Source: Sphingobacterium haloxyli (lineage in GTDB: Bacteria; Bacteroidota; Bacteroidia; Sphingobacteriales; Sphingobacteriaceae). Taken from it: DNA of 49,098 bases. Shown in pieces: positions 8,678 to 16,368 of this stretch (positions within the stretch are counted from its first letter, which is position 1; each line of letters starts with the position of its first letter). A program made the translations under genes and the position numbers. The stretch is taken from NCBI RefSeq assembly GCF_002980525.1, contig NZ_PVBQ01000022.1, positions 1 to 49,098 of the forward strand, written 5' to 3'. Under the pieces are notes generated by a model. It was not told the DNA's origin, did no database searches, and saw only the letters and a list, made by a program, of their open reading frames with translations.

Positions 8678-8685
8678 TATTTTTG
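8678..8685 (+). promoter_or_regulatory. -7 promoter box of the M16 protease gene
   Basis: TATTTTTG fits the TAnnTTTG box. Initiation would be near 8692, after an in-frame TTG at 8690 and 13 bases before the ATG at 8705, which supports the ATG as start. The -33 box is not clear. Confidence 0.4.
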
Positions 8686-8704
8686 CGGCTTGACTTTGAT
8701 AGAT

Positions 8705-9931
8705 ATGGAATATGAAATTATCCGCTTGGATAACGGTATCCGTGCGGTATTTCACCGTCAGATTTCTCCTATTACCCATACCTGTTTGGTTGTAAATGCC
8801 GGTTCTAGAGATGAACAGCCGGGCAAATACGGTGTGGCACACTTTATCGAACACTTACTGTTCAAACAAACAGAGCGTCGCTCCACGCCACAGATCCTCA
8901 ATCATTTAGAAGCTGTAGGAGGAGATTTGAATGCTTATACTACCAAAGAATATACTTGTGTGCATGCCTCTGTTCTAAAACCACACCTGCAGAAGGCGCT
9001 GGATTTATTTGAGGATATCATCTTCCATTCCACATTTCCTGCAGATGAAATAGAAAAAGAAAAAGGTGTTATCGTAGATGAAATGGCATCCTATCGGGAT
9101 AACCCCGAAGAGTCGATTATGGATGATTATGAAGATTTGATTTTTCAACATTCGGGTTTGGGACATAATATCCTAGGATGGGAAGAAGATTTGCTGACTT
9201 TTACGAAAGAGGATGCTGAAGGATTCATAGCGCAAAACTACCATACCGATGATATTGTTATCGGAATATCGGGGGATTATACGTTAAAGACGGTTGAAAA
9301 GATGTTAAAACGTTACTTTGAACCGGTAAAGAAGAATAATCCTGTACGTCCTATTCGAGAGGCATCTGTGAATGTATCGCAGCATGTTGAAATACAGAAG
9401 CCCATCAATCAGGTGCATTTCATGTTGGGGGCGCCAGCATACAGTATTCATGACGATCGTAAAACTGGTTTACTGTTACTCAATAATATGTTAGGTGGTT
9501 TCGGTATGACGTCTATCCTGAATCTCGCTATCCGGGAAAAGTATGGAATTGCGTATACCATCGAATCAAACTATACACTTTTTATTGATACTGGACTGTT
9601 CACGATTTATCTTGGGACGGATGAAGAAAAAATCAAGCGTGCAAAAAAGCTGGTTTTTCGGGAACTGGATAAACTAAAAGCAAAAGGTGTCTCCGAAAAC
9701 CAACTTAAAAAGGCAAAAAATAAATTTAAAGGACAAATTGCGCTGGCGGAGGAGAATCGAATGAGCATGATCATAGCGGAAGCAAAAAATGTAATGGACT
9801 ACGATCGGGTCATATCACTAAATGAAGTTTTTGAAAAGATAGATATGGTGTCTACTAGTGATTTGTTGGCCATTGCACAAGATATTTTTGACGAGAAGAA
9901 ATTGACTTCCTTGACGTTTGTTCCCGAATAG
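8705..9931 (+). CDS. M16-family zinc metalloprotease (pitrilysin/processing-peptidase type)
   Basis: A 408-residue protein with the inverted zinc motif HFIEH (His46, Glu49, His50) and the downstream acidic ligand region KGVIVDEMASYRDNPEE, as in M16 peptidases. The second half is the usual inactive C-terminal M16 domain, with a GGFGMTSILNLAIREKYGIAYTI segment typical of the R/Y pair region. No signal peptide is seen, so it is probably cytoplasmic. These enzymes degrade peptides. It starts 45 bases after the beta-barrel gene but has its own promoter box. An upstream TTG (8690) was rejected as start. Confidence 0.88.
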   Translation: MEYEIIRLDNGIRAVFHRQISPITHTCLVVNAGSRDEQPGKYGVAHFIEHLLFKQTERRSTPQILNHLEAVGGDLNAYTTKEYTCVHASVLKPHLQKALDLFEDIIFHSTFPADEIEKEKGVIVDEMASYRDNPEESIMDDYEDLIFQHSGLGHNILGWEEDLLTFTKEDAEGFIAQNYHTDDIVIGISGDYTLKTVEKMLKRYFEPVKKNNPVRPIREASVNVSQHVEIQKPINQVHFMLGAPAYSIHDDRKTGLLLLNNMLGGFGMTSILNLAIREKYGIAYTIESNYTLFIDTGLFTIYLGTDEEKIKRAKKLVFRELDKLKAKGVSENQLKKAKNKFKGQIALAEENRMSMIIAEAKNVMDYDRVISLNEVFEKIDMVSTSDLLAIAQDIFDEKKLTSLTFVPE

Positions 9932-9958
9932 ATTAAGTAAAAAGACAACAGAATTTTT

Positions 9959-9966
9959 TAATTTTG
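9959..9966 (+). promoter_or_regulatory. -7 promoter box of fabD
   Basis: TAATTTTG fits the TAnnTTTG box and lies 46 bases before the fabD start. No convincing -33 box is found at the right distance. Confidence 0.35.
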
Positions 9967-10012
9967 ATGGGAAAAGCGCTCATCAGCCAGTAAAAATTAA
10001 ATAAATAAATAC

Positions 10013-10900
10013 ATGAAAATAGCATACCTTTTTCCAGGTCAAGGTGCTCAGTTCGTAGGAATGGGTCAGGACTTATACAATTTAAATGACGAAACAAAAT
10101 CTCTTTTTGAAGAAGCGAATGATATTCTCGGTTTCGGTATTACCGATATGATGTTTTCCGGAACAGACGAGGATTTGAAACAGACCAACGTGACACAGCC
10201 AGCTATTTTTCTTCACTCGGTTATATTGGCAAAAGCCTTAGGCAACAGCTTTCAGCCGGCGATGGTGGCGGGTCACTCGTTGGGTGAGTTTTCCGCATTG
10301 GTAGCGGCAGGAGCATTATCGTTCGAAGATGGGCTAAGATTGGTAGCAAAGCGCGCTAATGCGATGCAGAAGGCGTGTGAAGCGCAACCGTCCACAATGG
10401 CCGCTATTTTGGGGTTAGACGATGAAATAGTAGAGAAAGTATGTGCGCAAGTTGAAGATATTGTGGTTGCAGCAAACTATAATTGCCCGGGACAATTAGT
10501 TATATCAGGTACCATAGAAGGTGTAGATAAAGCGTGTGTTTTGTTGACTGAGGCGGGTGCCAAACGGGCATTAAAGTTGAACGTTGGAGGAGCGTTTCAT
10601 TCACCGCTGATGGAGCCTGCTAAAGTAGAATTGCAAACTGCAATCGAAGAAACCGAGATTAAAGCACCTATTTGTCCTATTGTACAAAATGTGGATGCAA
10701 AACCTTATACTGATCCGGCACAGATCAAAGCAAATCTAATTGCTCAATTAACTGGAGCTGTCCGTTGGACACAAACGGTACAACAAATGTTGGCGCATGG
10801 GATAGAAGCATTTGTAGAAGTTGGCCCGGGAAATGTATTACAAGGGTTGGTTAAAAAAGTAGATCGCTCGGCACAGACTTCGGCGGCGGTAATCAGCTAA
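10013..10900 (+). CDS. fabD: Malonyl-CoA:ACP transacylase
   Basis: A 295-residue enzyme that moves malonyl groups from CoA to acyl carrier protein, the entry step of fatty-acid synthesis in the cytoplasm. The N-terminus IAYLFPGQGAQFVGMG is the family signature. The nucleophile Ser89 is in GHSLGEFSALVAAG and the catalytic His196 is in GAFHSPLM. Length and order are normal. It stands alone here rather than in a fab cluster and is closed by a strong bidirectional terminator. Confidence 0.95.
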   Translation: MKIAYLFPGQGAQFVGMGQDLYNLNDETKSLFEEANDILGFGITDMMFSGTDEDLKQTNVTQPAIFLHSVILAKALGNSFQPAMVAGHSLGEFSALVAAGALSFEDGLRLVAKRANAMQKACEAQPSTMAAILGLDDEIVEKVCAQVEDIVVAANYNCPGQLVISGTIEGVDKACVLLTEAGAKRALKLNVGGAFHSPLMEPAKVELQTAIEETEIKAPICPIVQNVDAKPYTDPAQIKANLIAQLTGAVRWTQTVQQMLAHGIEAFVEVGPGNVLQGLVKKVDRSAQTSAAVIS

Positions 10901-10925
10901 TAGGAATGCTCGTAATAATAGCATA

Positions 10926-10950
10926 AAAAAGCCACTTCTTGTGGCTTTTT
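10926..10950. terminator. Bidirectional intrinsic terminator
   Basis: AAAAAGCCAC (10926-10935) and GTGGCTTTTT (10941-10950) are exact reverse complements around TTCTT. The A-run and T-run make it work in both directions, for fabD on the plus strand and the aldo/keto reductase on the minus strand. Confidence 0.85.
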
Positions 10951-10990
10951 GACTGAAATAAGGTCCGGCTCGGAACCAACGTATTGCGTG

Positions 10991-11974
10991 TTAATATTTC
11001 CCCCTGATTTCCGGGCGAATACGCTCGGTATAGCGTTTTTTAAGCTTTTGGAGAGTATCGTCATCCAGGTCTGGTTGTTGTGCGGCTGCGATGTTGGACT
11101 GCACTTGCTCCACTTTGCTTGCTCCGGGAATGACGGTCGTGATCGCTGGATGCTGCAATATCCACTTGATACTTTGTTGTGCCAAGTTTCCCTCGGGAAG
11201 GATACTCCGGATTTCCTCCAATAATTCGATACCTTTTTCAAAGGCGATTCCACTGAATGTTTCACCTACGTTAAAAATATCGCCATTGGCGTTATAATGG
11301 CGGTGATCGTTATCGTCAAAGGTTGTCGATCGGTTAAATTTTCCACTAAGGATCCCGCTAGCCAAGGGTACCCTGGCGATTAGCGCTGTACCCTGTGCCC
11401 AGGCTCTGTCAAAAAATTCATCTGCTAGATGCTGGCGGAACAGATTGAATATAATTTGTAGAGCAGCAACGTCTTGATGCTCAAGACAAATAAGCGCTTC
11501 CTCAACCGTCTCGACACTGACACCAAAATGCTGGATAAGACCTTCTTGTTGTATACGGCGTAGATGGTCAAAAACTTCTCCCTTACGAAGAACTTCGGTA
11601 GGGATGCAGTGTAGCTGCTCCAGATACAACTGATCTAGTCCCAGACGTGTCAATGAATCTTCTACATGTCGCCGTATAGTATCGTATGTGAAGTTTTGCG
11701 GCCACCCGTTTGGCGCGTCATCCCGCCTGCCTAACTTCGTTGCGACATAAACGTTCTTATTGGTCTGTTTCAGAAATTTTCCAATCAGACGTTCGCTGGT
11801 CCCCTTACCATAAACGTCGGCTGTATCGATAAAATTCCCGCCTGCTTCTACATAAGTGTTCAGAATGTCCAATGCATTGACTTCGTCTATTTGTCCCCAA
11901 TCCGTGCTTCCCAACTGCCATGTTCCTAATCCTACTGCTGCAATCTGGTCACCTTTAAAAATTCTATAATTCAT
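10991..11974 (-). CDS. Aldo/keto reductase
   Basis: A 327-residue NADPH-dependent oxidoreductase of the aldo/keto reductase superfamily, a TIM barrel. The catalytic tetrad is visible: Asp and Tyr in FIDTADVYGKGTSE, Lys in VATKLGRR and His in LEQLHCIP. The C-terminal cofactor segment TTVIPGASKVEQVQSN is present. The physiological substrate cannot be inferred. AGAAGG before the ATG is a fair ribosome-binding site. It is divergent from the hybrid regulator at 12142, with 167 bases between, but nothing shows that it belongs to the polysaccharide locus. Confidence 0.9.
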   Translation of the reverse strand: MNYRIFKGDQIAAVGLGTWQLGSTDWGQIDEVNALDILNTYVEAGGNFIDTADVYGKGTSERLIGKFLKQTNKNVYVATKLGRRDDAPNGWPQNFTYDTIRRHVEDSLTRLGLDQLYLEQLHCIPTEVLRKGEVFDHLRRIQQEGLIQHFGVSVETVEEALICLEHQDVAALQIIFNLFRQHLADEFFDRAWAQGTALIARVPLASGILSGKFNRSTTFDDNDHRHYNANGDIFNVGETFSGIAFEKGIELLEEIRSILPEGNLAQQSIKWILQHPAITTVIPGASKVEQVQSNIAAAQQPDLDDDTLQKLKKRYTERIRPEIRGKY

Positions 11975-12141
11975 TTACCTTCTATATTAAATGCCAATCC
12001 GATTTTCTTGCGATGTCGTTCAAGGCTATCATGGAATAATGTAATGCCTTTCAGTTACGTTCGAATATAAGGGATTTTCATAGATTCTTCGCCTCTTACG
12101 CCAAATTATTGCTTATCTTTAACTTGCAAAGTTATCGATAA

Positions 12142-15100
12142 ATGCCAATGATAAACAGGTTTCCATTCTTTTTTGTTCTTATGCTCGTGGCTTTGTACGG
12201 TTACGGGCAACAAACGATTAACTTTAAACATCTAACCGTAGACGAAGGTTTGGTGAGTAACCATATCAACGCGATTATAAAAGACGAACAAGGATTTCTG
12301 TGGTGTGGTACGAGTACGGGGCTTAGCCGTTTTGACGGCTATAGATTCAAAAGCTACTCTCATCGACCACACGATGCCCATGGACTTTTAGATAATAATG
12401 TACAGGATTTATTTATTGGGTTTGATCAACATCTCTGGGTGAGGACAGTTAAAGGAAACTGTGTCTACGATAGTGAGCGCGATATTTTCCACCGGAATGT
12501 AGACAGTATTTTGTATGCCCACAAATTTCCACATGGGGACGTGCATAAAATCATTATGGCAAATCAAATGGCGTATGTTTTATACGAAAATGGTGAACTA
12601 GCCTATTTGTCAGCGCACGAAAAAAACAATTCCGCAAAAGTTTGTGATTATGCATTGCAAGGAAAGCCGACCGACATAAGCTACGATCCGGAACGCAATG
12701 TACTTCTGTTGGTTTCTGACAAAGGGGAGTTGGTCGCGTTAGATGGTGACCGATTACATGAGCGGCAACGGACAATATTTTCTTTCGAGCGGCTTGTAGA
12801 ACACGCAGTTTTCCGTCTTTTTGTCGACGATCAATCCGGTATGTGGGTGTATGCGAAGAATTTTCCCCTTGGGGCACTGTATTACGAATCGCTTGATAGT
12901 GATGCCCTGTTGTTCAGATGTAAAGGTGGTCAGTACGCCGTCAATAATGATAATATTAGTAATATCCAGCAGGTCGGTAGTACGATTTGGATGGCGACAG
13001 ACCATGGAGGGATTAATGTTTTTGATCTCACCAATCCGCATGTCGATTATGTCGTCCATGAGCCATACAACAGGGCTTCGTTACCCTATAATAGCACGAC
13101 CGCGCTTTACAAAGACACCGACGGCGTAGTGTGGGTAGGTACCTATAAAGGAGGAGTCAGTTACTACCATCCAGATTTAAATTTTTTCAGCCTTTACCAA
13201 CACCAGCATGGAGACAGAAATAGTTTGCCATTTAATGACATAAACTGTTTTGTGGAGGATAGGGATGGTAATGTCTGGATAGGTACGAACGGAGGTGGTC
13301 TCGTCCGGTTTGATCCACGGCGGCATGTATTCGAATCCTATAGGAATAGTCCAACTGATGAATTTTCTTTGGGTGGCAATGTGGTCGTTAGTCTGTTTAT
13401 AGACAGCGATGAACAGCTTTGGATAGGAACTTATCATGGCGGTCTGAATAAATTCGAAAATGGTCGTTTTAAGCGGTTTTTGCATACTTCAAGTAATGCA
13501 GAGTCTATTAACGACAACAGCATCTGGAGTTTGCTACAGGACAGCCAACAGCGCTTCTGGATTGGTATGCTGTCAGGAGGCATCGATCTATTTGATCAGT
13601 TTTCTTCTCGTTTTAACCGTTTCAAATCCATCTACCCCAGTACATTCAGTTCGTCCTATAATGCGAAAATCGTGGAGGATAGTCGCGGGAACATCTGGTT
13701 TGGAACATCAAACGGCTTGGTACAATTGTCGGTTGATGATAGCGTAAAGGTATTTGACGAACATAATGACCGATACCCACTGACCAATAACGTGGTATCG
13801 GATATGCTCGAAGATAAAAGAGGTAATATCTGGGTCGCTACGCAGACAGGAATCAATATCTTATCAGCCGATACCATGTTGTATCTGTCTACCCGTCAAG
13901 GACTAATCGATAATGTTGTCGTCGGATTGGTGATGGATGACCTCGGAGATATCTGGGCGACCACACCGAAAGGTATTTCACGTATAACATTCAATTTACC
14001 TAAAAAGCGGTACAGGATACGGAACTACGATAAATCCGATGGACTCCAATCGTCGAATTTTAACGAACGGGCCATCTACAAGTTACGCGATGGACGTTTG
14101 CTGTTCGGTGGTTCAGAGGGTTTTAATATTTATGCCCCTTCTCCTAAAGTTCCGGCATCCACCGACCTGGGTAATGCGGCGGTCGTAGACTTTAAAATCC
14201 AAGTGCCGAATATGGTTAACGAGGACTTGGATAGTTATGCCCATCGGTGGCTAACGGCATGGCACGACACGAGGCGTATAGAGATACCCTATCATATTCA
14301 AACGTTCCATATACTGCTGTCGGATTTCGATTTTGTACAACAGCATAGACCGAAACTGGAGTACAAGTTGCAAGGACTATCAGACAATTGGATAGATGTG
14401 GAGCAAATGGATATTACAGTCGCAAACCTTGGCGCAGGTAATTATACATTATTGATCCGCAGAATGGATCATAACGGCACCTATTCTTCGCCGGTTTCGC
14501 TGATGGAAATAACGAAGCTAGCACCATGGTGGGGTACTAATTGGGCATATTTTATTTACATATTGGCAATCGGAGGATTATTGCTATTCTTTAGGAAGGT
14601 CGAAAAAATGCGGGCGCGAACCCGATTCAATTTGATTCAAGCGGAAGAGAAAGCGAGACATGCAAAAGAGATGGAGGAGCTGCGAACACGCTTTTTTACC
14701 AATGTAAGCCATGAATTTAGGACACCGATCAGTTTGATTATTTCGCCGGTGCAGAAGCTTCAGACGACGGAAAGGGATTTGGGGAAAAAGAAATATTTGG
14801 ATATTATCGAACGTAACGCCTCGTCGTTATTAAACTTAGTCAACCAATTGCTAGACTTTAATAGTATAGAGAGCAATGCATATACGCTGAAAAAAACATA
14901 CGGTGACGTTTTTGCACTTATTAGGCGCGTAGGAGAGCAGTTTGAGAGCATTGCACTGGCGAAAAGAATTCATTATGTCGTGGAGGTTCCGGCCATTGGC
15001 GTCGAAGCTTATATGGATTTCGAGAAACTCGAACGTGTCGTGTTGAACCTACTTTCTAATGCATTCAAATTTACGCCGATGGGTGGTCAGATCTATCTTA

Positions 15101-16206
15101 CTTGTGTAGAACCGTATGAAAATGAAATTCGATTGGAGATTTCTGATACGGGAGTAGGCGTTCCAAAAGAGATGCAATCTCGCGTATTTGACCGCTATTT
15201 CCAAGTACAAGGCCGGTGGAATGTCGGCGAGAAAGGTAGTGGACTTGGGTTATCCATCGTGAAGGAGTTCGTACAGCTGATGGCTGGAACCATACAGTTT
15301 GCAAGCGAAGAAGGTGTTGGAACCACCGTAGGGGTAAGATTACCGCTGGAACGATCTTCCCCACCCGTGTATGGTGGTTTGAACGATCAGCTAGAAAACA
15401 ACGGAAAGGGGTCGATGAAACTGAGAAACGATCCCGAAAGAGGAATTAAAAGAGAACATTTATTAAGGGTGATGGTAATCGAAGACCATGCCGATTTTGC
15501 GTTTTATCTGCAGGATAACTTGGGGCAATATTTCCAGGTTAGTATGTGCAAAACTACAGAAGAAGCCCTGAAGCAGCTGTACCAGTATAATCCGGATATC
15601 ATTGTTTCGGATCTTCATCTGCCCGGGCGGTCTGGTATCGAATTTTGTAAGGAATTACGTGCCAATGAACGGACAAAGCACATCCCTTTCATATTGATTA
15701 CCGCTGTTGGGTCAGCAGAAAAAGAAATAGAAGCCTTAAAAAACGGCGCATCGGATTTTATCTGTAAACCCTTCAACTTCGATGTTTTCTTATCTAAAAT
15801 CAAAGCCTTCGTGGAACAACAGGGTGCGATGGAAAAACGCTACAAGAGACAGATTGACGTGAATGTTGGAAAAAAAGACTTCGTAGACGCGGATGAGCGA
15901 TTTGTGTGGGAAATCACAGCAATTATCGAAGACCATTTGCAAAACGAAAACTTTTCGGTGGAAGTACTAGCGTCCCAGATGAATATGACTCGCGTAGGTC
16001 TTTATAAAAAAATATTATCGATTACCGGATTTACACCGATTGAATTTATTCGTAATATCCGGTTAAATAAAGCATTGGATTTACTTAAAAATACACAGAA
16101 GACGGTGAGCGAAATTTCTTACGAAGTGGGATTCGGTACACCGAAACAGTTTAGCAAATACTTTAAGAGCTTTTACGGTGAGATACCCTCCACTTACCGT
16201 AAGTGA
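12142..16206 (+). CDS. Hybrid two-component system sensor/regulator (HTCS) of the polysaccharide locus
   Basis: A 1354-residue one-protein signalling system. Order: signal peptide (1-22), two seven-bladed propellers of short repeats (about 28-720, with many units like GNIWFGTSNGL), a Y_Y_Y domain (about 725-795), one transmembrane helix (about 799-820), HisKA with phospho-acceptor His857 in NVSHEFRTP, HATPase (GSGLGLSIVKEF), a receiver with Asp1157 in VSDLHLPG, and a C-terminal AraC-type DNA-binding domain (about 1250-1354). In this family the periplasmic part binds an oligosaccharide and switches on the adjacent locus. All key residues are present. It lies 162 bases upstream of GH31 on the same strand and is the likely regulator of 16369-29452. 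Confidence 0.95.
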   Translation: MPMINRFPFFFVLMLVALYGYGQQTINFKHLTVDEGLVSNHINAIIKDEQGFLWCGTSTGLSRFDGYRFKSYSHRPHDAHGLLDNNVQDLFIGFDQHLWVRTVKGNCVYDSERDIFHRNVDSILYAHKFPHGDVHKIIMANQMAYVLYENGELAYLSAHEKNNSAKVCDYALQGKPTDISYDPERNVLLLVSDKGELVALDGDRLHERQRTIFSFERLVEHAVFRLFVDDQSGMWVYAKNFPLGALYYESLDSDALLFRCKGGQYAVNNDNISNIQQVGSTIWMATDHGGINVFDLTNPHVDYVVHEPYNRASLPYNSTTALYKDTDGVVWVGTYKGGVSYYHPDLNFFSLYQHQHGDRNSLPFNDINCFVEDRDGNVWIGTNGGGLVRFDPRRHVFESYRNSPTDEFSLGGNVVVSLFIDSDEQLWIGTYHGGLNKFENGRFKRFLHTSSNAESINDNSIWSLLQDSQQRFWIGMLSGGIDLFDQFSSRFNRFKSIYPSTFSSSYNAKIVEDSRGNIWFGTSNGLVQLSVDDSVKVFDEHNDRYPLTNNVVSDMLEDKRGNIWVATQTGINILSADTMLYLSTRQGLIDNVVVGLVMDDLGDIWATTPKGISRITFNLPKKRYRIRNYDKSDGLQSSNFNERAIYKLRDGRLLFGGSEGFNIYAPSPKVPASTDLGNAAVVDFKIQVPNMVNEDLDSYAHRWLTAWHDTRRIEIPYHIQTFHILLSDFDFVQQHRPKLEYKLQGLSDNWIDVEQMDITVANLGAGNYTLLIRRMDHNGTYSSPVSLMEITKLAPWWGTNWAYFIYILAIGGLLLFFRKVEKMRARTRFNLIQAEEKARHAKEMEELRTRFFTNVSHEFRTPISLIISPVQKLQTTERDLGKKKYLDIIERNASSLLNLVNQLLDFNSIESNAYTLKKTYGDVFALIRRVGEQFESIALAKRIHYVVEVPAIGVEAYMDFEKLERVVLNLLSNAFKFTPMGGQIYLTCVEPYENEIRLEISDTGVGVPKEMQSRVFDRYFQVQGRWNVGEKGSGLGLSIVKEFVQLMAGTIQFASEEGVGTTVGVRLPLERSSPPVYGGLNDQLENNGKGSMKLRNDPERGIKREHLLRVMVIEDHADFAFYLQDNLGQYFQVSMCKTTEEALKQLYQYNPDIIVSDLHLPGRSGIEFCKELRANERTKHIPFILITAVGSAEKEIEALKNGASDFICKPFNFDVFLSKIKAFVEQQGAMEKRYKRQIDVNVGKKDFVDADERFVWEITAIIEDHLQNENFSVEVLASQMNMTRVGLYKKILSITGFTPIEFIRNIRLNKALDLLKNTQKTVSEISYEVGFGTPKQFSKYFKSFYGEIPSTYRK

Positions 16207-16227
16207 CTTAGGACGCCATACTCGTGT

Positions 16228-16263
16228 TTTTGTTAACATTTTAGCCCATAAAAGTTAACAAAA
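16228..16263. promoter_or_regulatory. Inverted repeat between the HTCS gene and GH31
   Basis: TTTTGTTAAC (16228-16237) pairs exactly with GTTAACAAAA (16254-16263), and inside it TTTTA (16239-16243) pairs with TAAAA (16249-16253), leaving one bulged A and the loop GCCCA. It may terminate the HTCS transcript, or it may be the binding site of the HTCS AraC domain; the position upstream of the locus promoter allows both. Confidence 0.5.
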
Positions 16264-16295
16264 CAGCCCCTCGGGCAAGCAAAACACTCCCTATG

Positions 16296-16326
16296 TTTGC
16301 TTTGGAAATAATAACTATTATAAACA
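16296..16326 (+). promoter_or_regulatory. Candidate promoter of the GH31-GH2 operon
   Basis: TTTG (16296-16299), a 19-base spacer and TATAAACA (16319-16326) give the right spacing with a -33 match but a degenerate -7 box. That is plausible for an activator-dependent promoter. The leader to the ATG at 16369 would be about 36 bases. Confidence 0.3.
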
Positions 16327-16368
16327 GGAGACGTCCCATAATGGCTCTCCAGATTTCGTAAACCTTAT

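Noticed and set aside
8690..8704. TTG start for the M16 protease
   Set aside because: The promoter box at 8678-8685 would start transcription at or after this codon, and the ATG at 8705 gives the normal family N-terminus.
16292..16360. Short frame of about 22 codons before GH31, possible leader peptide
   Set aside because: It begins inside the candidate promoter, has no ribosome-binding site and no special codon pattern.
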